Origin: Notolepis coatsorum
Taxonomy: Eukaryota > Chordata > Actinopteri > Aulopiformes > Paralepididae
DNA: 64,000 nucleotides
Assembly: GCA_963971535.1 (NCBI GenBank)
Contig: OZ020599.1
Span: forward strand, 94,239,897 to 94,303,896
Reading direction: 5' to 3'
Part shown: in pieces, positions 57,083-64,000 of the stretch
Numbering within the stretch: the first letter of the stretch is position 1
Layout: every line of letters starts with the position of its first letter
Notes under the pieces: generated by a model
Seen by the model: the letters and a program-made list of their open reading frames with translations, nothing else
Told to the model about the DNA's origin: nothing
Databases searched by the model: none
Program-made: the position numbers and the translations under genes

Positions 57083-59880
57083 CAAATTGTGTGTTTATTC
57101 ACCAAACATATGATGGGGTTGCAACGTGTGAATCTTCACTAGTATGGGTTGATAGGAGGGTTACGTTCATGTTAAGAGCTTAAGCAAGGCCTGCAGCCTA
57201 CACTCGGTTGAAAAAGGGTTTTTTCTGCCTCGGCCTGAATCTCCACATAAAGGTAGAGGCTACTTGTATGTTCTGTTGCTTACACAGTGATGTTGAGCTA
57301 CAACACTGTTGTGTTGGGTTTGCAGTAATGCTCATATGAACACGTACCACGGCTCAGCCGTTCTCTCTCTCTCTATCAGTGTTTTTTCTGTGTTACAACA
57401 TGGATGCGGGTGTAGGATTCACACACACACGACTTGGTCTTGTTATAAACCCTGTTCACAGATTGTCTGTGGTTAGCGTGCATTGTATTATCTTGCGCTA
57501 TTCATTAGCATTGCTACTAAAGGTATCATATGGCTAAAGTTGTTGTTGTATGCAAGGGCTGGGCTTGTGAGGGGGTACCGGATAAACCCCTCCTTCCCTC
57601 TTCTGATTGGTCAGGGGGTTTATTCCTGTCTTGTTAGTCCAGTCGGGGCCAAGCTGTTAGGCGGCTTGGCAGGGAGGGGGGGGGGGGGGGGGAAGGGTTT
57701 CCCTGACTCTGCACCTATTAACAGGCGTTGAGTCTTGGGTTTCCCCCCGTCATAGCACACGTCACTACGCACGTTGCTATTTGACGATGGCTTCCGTGAG
57801 TTTGACCCGTATGTAAGGTCTGTTATTGTCAAAGTGTCGGGATAGAGCGTAGGAATTACGGTTCCACTACGCTCGATATATGTGTAACTTGAGTCGGTTG
57901 GTCACATGACTCAAGATTACCATGGCTTTTTCAATCTATGGCTCACGTGGGAAGTCTCTCTGGGGAGTTCCGTCTATCCTCTGTGGTGGGGATGACGGGA
58001 TATAAAAATGTAAACCGTTTTTATCCTCAGCTGTGTCAAGTGGGATTCATGTCAGTCGGTGTTTCTTTCTTTTTTAATAAAAGAGTGTGGAGTATATGAA
58101 GCACCACACCCTTCTTGTTGTTCTCCCAGGTGCCTTGAGGGTTCAATGGGGGGTCTGGTTAGACTGTTCATTGATGTGTTTTGTGTCCCGACGCATGCAT
58201 GGTGCTAGCTCGGGGTGTTTCTGATAAGAATCATGCGGGTGGATAGTACGCCTTGGTTGCTTGTTATTGAAACAGTGTTTTTATAAAGCAACTGGGATGG
58301 GTTTTTTTTTCCTCTTCCGAGAGCCTGTTACTGGGTCTCGACGGATTCTCGTTCATATCTGGGGGATGTTAACGGAATAGATCAGAACATAGGTAGAGGG
58401 GTCTCACGCCCTTGGGGTGGGCCACCGAGCACGGTTCAAACCGGCCCGTCTGGGTGGCGCCCTCTTTTCATGTTTTAGATCAACACGCATATCTGTCCCT
58501 TCTCCTGGAGTAGGCATGTCGGCGTGGTTAGGGCACGGGACTGGTTCTGGTCACGCTGGTCCAGGTCAGTTAACCCGTTGTCCGCCGGGGATGCAGATCT
58601 GCTGTTCTGGTACCCTGAGGGACTTGGGTTTTTTTCAGGGGGAAAAATGCCGGGTCGGCCCGGGTGTCACAAGGTTAGGCGTTATGGAGACCCTTGTTGG
58701 GTACATGTTGTACTCTGCACTATCATAAGGGGCTGGTTCTCTTTTCTTCGCTCCTCTCTCACGCATGGCGAAGAGGGGGCTGTTGGGGTGGTCTTTGGAC
58801 CTCCTCTGGTAACCCTGTGCTTCCCGAGCCGCCGGGCCCGGTCCGAAGTAAAGTTTCGTTGATACCGTAGGCCTGGGATAACCCTTTTTGGAAACTGAAA
58901 CGCTTGTACTGCGGTATAGCTGGTGTATACCCGCAGGTGTGTTTTGGAGTTTTTCTTAAGGGGTTATATAGGAACAACCACCGTCTGTACCAAGAGGGTG
59001 GTTGATTCCCTGGTATGTTGGGGCAGTGTCAACTCCCGGGTTGCCCGGTTGAGTGTGCCCCTGCACGTTCATGACGTCTGCCAATCATGTCAGCCTTCTC
59101 TGCCTCGACCCCTCTGGGTGGTTTTTTTTTAATGGAGGCTTTGTCATGGTGACCAACAACGCCAGCATACGCCCCTTCCGCCGGGGGGGGGGCTGTTTCA
59201 GCTGACTCCTTTGGCGCCTGTCTCGTCCGCAGTGCTCCAGGCTCAGGTTACAGCCTGCTGCCTGGTTCCCCGGTGCGCTGCCTGCTTCCGTTGGTTAACC
59301 TTTTTGAGTGCTTACGGCCATGCTGACTGCCTGTGTTTCAGAGTCAGTGTGCCAGGCGGTGTGCTATTGGGGGGAAAGGGCCCGCTCTTGGAGGGGCCTT
59401 GTCCGAATATGCTGGCGATGTGGGGGGCGGTGTCACTAAGTGACCGCCTGGTGGAGTCTTGATGCCTGGCGACATTGACCTCTCCGGGCCCCCTTTTTCC
59501 AGGGGATCCAGTCCCTTCAGTGGGTCTGGGTCTTCCTTCGCGCTCCGCTGCTACAGCCTTGCCACGGGGTTGGGTTTGCTCTTGACCCCGCGATTTTGGG
59601 GGCAGTAACGAGGTTGTTCCTTCCGTTCGTTCCCTGGTGGCATGCGGGTTGTGCGTGTGTGTAGTCGTGGGGTCAAGCCACGGTCTGCTCACCCTTTGCG
59701 TTGAGTTGCTTGAGTTCCTCTTCGCACGGTCGGATCCATCTCCCTCCCGTAAGCCTCCAATAGGGGGGGTATCCTCCATTAGGCAGGGTCGGGGGGGCTC
59801 GGTCCTCCCCGGTCTGATGGTTGTGGGGGGCCTCAGCGGGGTACATTTGTCGGGCTATGGCTCTCGCTCAGCCTCCCTTG
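57083..59880. other. Unexplained 2.8-kb interior of the DIRS element
   Basis: Rich in G and T on the plus strand, with many G runs (57676-57692, 59180-59189). No frame above 155 codons and none with reverse-transcriptase or recombinase motifs. TATA-like ATATAAAAATG at 58001 and AATAAAAG at 58076. Could be decayed pol, captured host DNA or structured RNA. Confidence 0.5.
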
Positions 59881-59973
59881 TGCAGTATGATGCTGAGCGA
59901 GATCCATAACGAAACAGAATGTAAGGTTATGTATATAACCAAGTTCTGTGAGTTATGGTGACGCTCAGCATCA
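59881..59973 (-). other. DIRS internal complementary region (circle junction copy)
   Basis: 39 nt exactly complementary to the left end, one junction base (T59920), then 53 nt exactly complementary to the right end. It serves in DIRS models as the template that completes the ends and joins them into a circle. Confidence 0.9.
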
Positions 59974-59998
59974 GACGCCGCTGCGGCCCTTGATCTCG

Positions 59999-60210
59999 CC
60001 TTGTGGTGAAAGTTTGGGAATGAGGCGAGTAGGTGACCACACACCTGCTTATGAAGGTAAGCGGATGGGGGTGTGGCCAGACGAATGTTGGGATGTAAAG
60101 GTACATGGTGGAATTTTTTATTCGGTGCTCGTGCACGAAGTGAAGTACAGTGCAGTATGATGCTGAGCGTCACCATAACTCACAGAACTTGGTTATATAC
60201 ATAACCTTAC
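59999..60210 (-). repeat. DIRS right inverted terminal repeat
   Basis: Reverse complement of the left repeat from CCTTGTGGTGAAAG to GCAGTATGATGCTGAG, then a unique outer part ending ACATAACCTTAC. Confidence 0.85.
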
Positions 60211-60224
60211 GTTATAACACACTC

Positions 60225-60450
60225 TCAAGACCCCCTACGCTCTACATCTTCTGGCCACCTCAGACCTACTCCTATCCGAGCTCCTGGGGGGTCATTAAAG
60301 CGAAGCAGGCTATTCTCAGTCCTCGCTCCACAATGGTGGAACAAACTTCCCACCACAGTCAGGACAGTTGAAACCTGGCCAATTTTCCGCTGTCGACTAA
60401 AAACACACTTCTTCAAACAATATCTGAAATAAAAATAAAAAAAACCTTAC
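60225..60450 (+). mobile_element. LINE2-like 3' end
   Basis: Contains CTCCACAATGGTGGAACAAA and CGACTAAAAACACACTTCTT CA, the usual C-terminal coding end (WWNKLP, then RLKTHFF) of fish LINE2 elements, then ATATCTGAAATAAAAATA. Confidence 0.7.
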
Positions 60451-60489
60451 TGTCTTTTTACTATTATGTACCTTACTACTATGCTACTA

Positions 60490-60915
60490 TACATTTACAT
60501 TTAGTCATTTAGCTGACGCTTTTATTCAAAGCGACTTACAAGTTCTGTACGACAAGTCATCAGGAAGGGCACAACTCTATCGGCTGAGTAACAATGTTCA
60601 GTGCAGTGTTGAGTGCTACAGTGTAGGTTAGTTTGTTAGGACAAGTGCATGACAGTAAGGTTAGTTAGGGTTAGATATTTTATTTAAATTTTTTTTTCAG
60701 ATAATGGGTGAAGAAGTGTGGCCTTAGTTCGATGGCGAAAGATTGGACGGGTTTCGGCTGTCCTAACTGGGGTGGGTAGTTCATTCCACCATTGTGGGGC
60801 AAGGACTGAGAAAAGGCGGCTTCTCCTTGATGACCCTCCCGGAGCTCAGATAGGAGTGGGTCTGAGACGGCCAGAAGATCTTGAGGGCGTGTAGTTAGAG
60901 ACCATTGACCGGAGG
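60490..60915 (-). mobile_element. LINE2-like 3' end, inverted copy
   Basis: Left end AGTCATTTAGCTGACGCTTT TATTCAAAGCGACTTACAAG (LINE2 tail, minus). Right part matches 60225-60440 in reverse (TTCCACCATTGTGGGGC). The two form an inverted pair with about 50 bp between. Confidence 0.75.
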
Positions 60916-60969
60916 TAGTATACTATACTTATACTACTTATGCTAATATGTCTATATTACTATGCACGC

Positions 60970-61979
60970 ATTTGCTTTACTTAAATACAATTAGTAAAAT
61001 ACCCAGATAAATGAGTACTCTGGTAAAAGTAAAATTCCTCCATTCAGAGCTGCCGAGTGGAGGGAGGGGAGATGGCTTGTGTTTAGTTTTTTAATCTTTT
61101 ATCTGCTTTTTTGTTTTTACCTTTTGAGGTAGATATTGTTAGGTTGATTGCTGAGTCACATTGACTGTAGAAATGACAAAAATGCATTAAAATTCTACTT
61201 AAGTAAAAGTAGAGAAGCATTTTCTATTGAATGTACTTAAGTAAAAGTATGCATATCAAAAGTAAAAGTATGCATTCTACATGACGTTTGTGTATTCCAG
61301 TGCTTGGGAGCATTCACTCCTCGATCCATTGACCTCTAACGGTCATGTTAAAGTGGTATGTGGTCCGGTTCTGCTGCTCTGATTAAAGGTTATGTTAAAG
61401 TGGTATGTGGTCCAGTTCTGCTGCTCTGATTAAAGGTTATGTTAAAGTGGTATGTGGTCCAGTTCTGCTGCTCTGATTAAAGGTTATGTTAAAGTGGTAT
61501 GCGGTCCAGTTCTGCTGCTCTGATTAAAGGTTATGTTAAAGTGGTATGTGGTCCAGTTCTGCTGCTCTGATTAAAGGTTATGTTAAAGTGGTATGTGGTC
61601 CAGTTCTGCTGCTCTGATTAAAGGTTATGTTAAAGTGGTATGTGGTCCAGTTCTGCTGCTCTGATTAAAGGTTATGTTAAAGTGGTATGTGGCCCAGTTA
61701 TGCTGCTCTGATTACGTCCTCTTGAAGTCGACAGGCTTCAAATGTGAAAGTATATACAGTAATCTTCATACATTTTTGCCACGTTTTCTATGCTAAATCT
61801 TTTTCTTCAAAGTAACTAGTAACAGATAGTTCATATAAATGTAGTAGAGTAAAAAGCACAATAAAAGTAAAAGTATAAAGCTCCCTAAAATGAAAACACT
61901 CATGTAAAGTACAAGTAGCTCGAACTTGTACTTAAGTACAGTACTTACAGTACTTAGTAAAAATACTTTCCACCACTGA
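60970..61979. mobile_element. AGTAAAAGTA-rich DNA element carrying a minisatellite
   Basis: Both flanks of the minisatellite are rich in ACTTAAGTAAAAGTA and its complement; the right end reads ACTTTCCACCACTG, a common fish DNA-transposon terminus. The left end is not clear. Confidence 0.5.
61340..61715 (+). repeat. 47-bp minisatellite, 8 units
   Basis: Unit GGTTATGTTAAAGTGGTATG then TGGTCCAGTTCTGCTGCTCT and GATTAAA. Units differ by one or two bases. Confidence 0.95.
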
Positions 61980-62521
61980 GTTTGACACTATTCGACAAAT
62001 GACGCCACTGAAAATACTACTTTTCTTACCAAGCAAACTTACAAAAAGAAACCAAAAAACGTTACACAACTGTAAAATAAAGACCAATTATTAACATTGA
62101 CTGCACATAGTTAAAATGAGTGCATTAAAATGGCAGTTCCTTGTGCAAGTGAAAGGAACGCCGGATATCCGTGACATGGGGCTCACTAACGGGAACTCGG
62201 ACCTGCTGAGCTACCGTAAGGGGCTAGAGGATGATCTGGCTTGGAGTGAACCCATATTTCGACATCTCTGTTCACTTCTCTATTTTACTGTGGACGACTG
62301 CAAAGAGGCATCACTGACGTGCAGAAGCGACTTGTGGTCACTACACAGCAAGAATCATGGGCCAAGTCTTGTGCAACATTAGGCCACCCTTAGTCTTACC
62401 AAAGGAACTTTGGGTTTGAGAACGACACTCATAGGTGTCAAGAGTTTACATTAAAACGCGGCCCTGAGCCTTCAGCTCAACACTGGCACCAACAGGTGTT
62501 TATGATAAAGTGTTACATTGC
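61980..62521. other. No gene supported
   Basis: An 88-codon frame (62116-62382, MSALKWQFLVQVKGTPDIRD) is open but has no recognised motif, splice support or repeat family. Confidence 0.35.
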
Positions 62522-62529
62522 ATTGATGT

Positions 62530-62910
62530 TAGGGGTGTAACGGTACACAAAAACCACGGTACGGTACGTACCTCGGTTTTGAAGTCAAGGTTCGGTACGG
62601 GTTTTCGGTACAGTGGGGGAAAGTTTGGCTTTCCATGTTCCACTCAGGGGTGATGTAGTGTGCAGTAACTATTGTACTTGTAGGGCTGTCAACGAATATT
62701 CTATATTGAAATTAATAATCGACTTGTAAAAAAAATAGAAAAAATATTATTATTATATTAGATTGTGAAAAAAACAGCCCCCGTTGGGCGGTCGTTAGTG
62801 GTTAACATACCGTTGTATTCGTTCGGTACACACTACACAGCCGTTCGGTACGGTACGGTACACACTGAAACGGTTCGGTTCGGTACGGATACGTGTACCA
62901 TACACCCCTA
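62530..62910. mobile_element. hAT-type non-autonomous element
   Basis: Ends TAGGGGTGTAACGGTACACA and ACGTGTACCATACACCCCTA. Exact 8-bp duplication ATTGATGT at 62522-62529 and 62911-62918. The interior has many CGGTACGGTAC motifs. Confidence 0.88.
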
Positions 62911-62918
62911 ATTGATGT

Positions 62919-63360
62919 CATATGTGCTAATTCTGCATAGATATTGGTCCCATTTTCTCCTAGGGATTCATGACTTTACGTAAGGGTTAGATAAACACTT
63001 TAATGAAGCTGTAGCTTTAGGCTATGGTTAGACTAGTGTATTCCTGGCGTTTTTTTATACGTTTTTGACGACGTTTCATGTCCTATCTACACAGAAATGC
63101 GTTTTTTGGCGTTTTTTTGTGGATACGGCTGAAACGCAAAATTGTGTTTGCGTTTGGAGATACGCAAAAAAAACGAGTCGACAACAGCGTGTAGTCAGCA
63201 CGGAGCAGTTGTTGCGAAAACGCCCATGCGCAGTAGATACCATCTGCGTGCCCTTCCGGTGACAACAGTGTGTGTGTTTGGGACAGAGCTCCGTGTCCCA
63301 AATAGCTTCAGCTACCATGTGTTGTCAAGTTATTGTTATAAGGACCCCAGTCCAAGCTAC
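62919..63360. other. No gene seen
   Basis: Contains direct and inverted GCGTTTTTT/AAAACGC segments (63050-63180, 63215) typical of a fish DNA element, ends not defined. Confidence 0.35.
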
Positions 63361-63364
63361 AACA

Positions 63365-63455
63365 GTCTGCATTCCCTTAACAATTGTTTGTATTGAGCCG
63401 TATTGTATTGTACCCATATGCAATATGTTAAATAAAGTTTACATCCATTCATTCT
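63365..63455 (+). mobile_element. LINE 3' tail, diverged
   Basis: TCTGCATTCCCTTAACAATT GTTTGTATTGAGCCGTA to TTAAATAAAGTTTAC and ATTC repeats; same family as 27225-28112. Confidence 0.75.
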
Positions 63456-64000
63456 GCTAGCATTACCGATTGCATGAGCAGCTGGCTAACGTGAGCTATC
63501 AGGATTCAGACCCTGTTAGCTCAGAGTTCCTCTTTCAACTTAACAAGCATTAAACAAAATGGCCCAGTCATCTATTCACCTTTGTTTAATACACACAGCG
63601 TTGTCTCTAATGTTATCTAACTACTGATAGCTCGCAATATCATCAGTTTCATGCTGGCTAAGTAGCGTGAGCTAACGTTAGCTTCTAGCCACAATGCTAT
63701 ATTGTTATAATGGCATACTCCATTGACGTTAGCATGCAGCTAACAATGCTACCGATCGTTTTTTAGACTAAACTATCCGCTCTTGGTGGTCACTTGTGTT
63801 GATGTTAGTTTTGTTTCATCAACAAATGACAGGCAGAACACACAGTGAATGTATCCGTTTTGTTTATTGCACTTTTATTAGGCTTTGCTGAAAAAAGAAT
63901 TGCTGCATTGAGTGAGCAAGCAAGATGGTGGCGCGGCATAGGCGCCTGCCTTATTGACATTTTCTTTGCTGGAGCTTCCACCAGGAAGTGTATTGGCACA
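63456..64000. other. No gene seen
   Basis: Contains GCTAACGTTAGC-type palindromic segments near 63670 and CAAGATGGTGGCGCGGC near 63921. No exon is recognised. Confidence 0.35.

Larger units (their letters stand above)
54985..60210 (+). mobile_element. DIRS-group retroelement with gag only (non-autonomous)
   Basis: Inverted terminal repeats of about 166 bp (left 55008-55173, right 59999-60165) with unlike outer ends. An internal complementary region at 59881-59973 repeats, in reverse complement, the left end (59881-59919 = 54985-55023) and the right end (59921-59973 = 60158-60210), joined head to tail. That is the diagnostic DIRS circle junction. Both ends touch GTT (54984-54986 and 60211-60213). 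The only protein-like content is a DIRS-type gag at 55293-57082. No reverse transcriptase, RNase H, methyltransferase or tyrosine recombinase motif was found in the remaining 2.8 kb, so movement would need a partner element. Confidence 0.85.

Noticed and set aside
59312-59779. 155-codon minus-strand frame inside the DIRS element
   Set aside because: Low-complexity and proline/arginine-rich, with no motif; likely chance in GC-rich DNA.

Overview
The window reads as nuclear DNA of a ray-finned (teleost) fish. Genes have short exons with GT-AG introns. Non-coding DNA is packed with fish-type LINE tails, tRNA-headed SINEs, hAT elements with 8-bp target duplications, a Ty1/copia element and a DIRS-group element. 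There are no operons, and the species cannot be named from this sequence.

Two host genes are supported. On the minus strand, five coding exons (34329 down to 13212) encode the first 238 residues of plasmanylethanolamine desaturase (PEDS1, also called TMEM189). All exon phases and splice sites agree. The last exon was not found and is probably left of base 1. On the plus strand, 46181-47113 is an intronless 310-residue C/EBP transcription factor, best called cebpb, with a TATA box at 45951. The two genes are head to head about 12 kb apart, the arrangement known for mammalian TMEM189 and CEBPB. PEDS1 makes the vinyl-ether bond of plasmalogens and C/EBP-beta is a bZIP regulator. Nothing in the sequence shows that they work together.

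Layout. 1-1549: broken copy of a repeated gene family. 3.3-13.2 kb: PEDS1 intron 5 (or beyond), with SINEs, a CpG-rich block, a palindromic repeat, an E-box minisatellite of about 37 units and a 42-bp minisatellite close to exon 5. 13.2-19.3 kb: exons 5, 4 and 3, with 46-bp and 25-bp minisatellites in intron 3. 19.3-34.3 kb: introns 2 and 1, with nested DNA transposons, and exons 2 and 1. 35-45.2 kb: between the genes, LINE copies and a copia element split by a foldback element. 45.2-47.8 kb: cebpb. 48-54.8 kb: SINEs, LINEs and (AC)n. 54985-60210: a DIRS-group element that carries only a gag-like gene. 60.2-64 kb: inverted LINE2-like copies, a 47-bp minisatellite and an hAT element.

The most unusual items are the gag-only DIRS element, whose internal complementary region records its circle junction exactly; a vertebrate copia element whose primer-binding site matches the anticodon stem-loop of initiator tRNA-Met, as in Drosophila copia; and a minisatellite that repeats paired E-boxes and a fused acceptor/donor splice motif.
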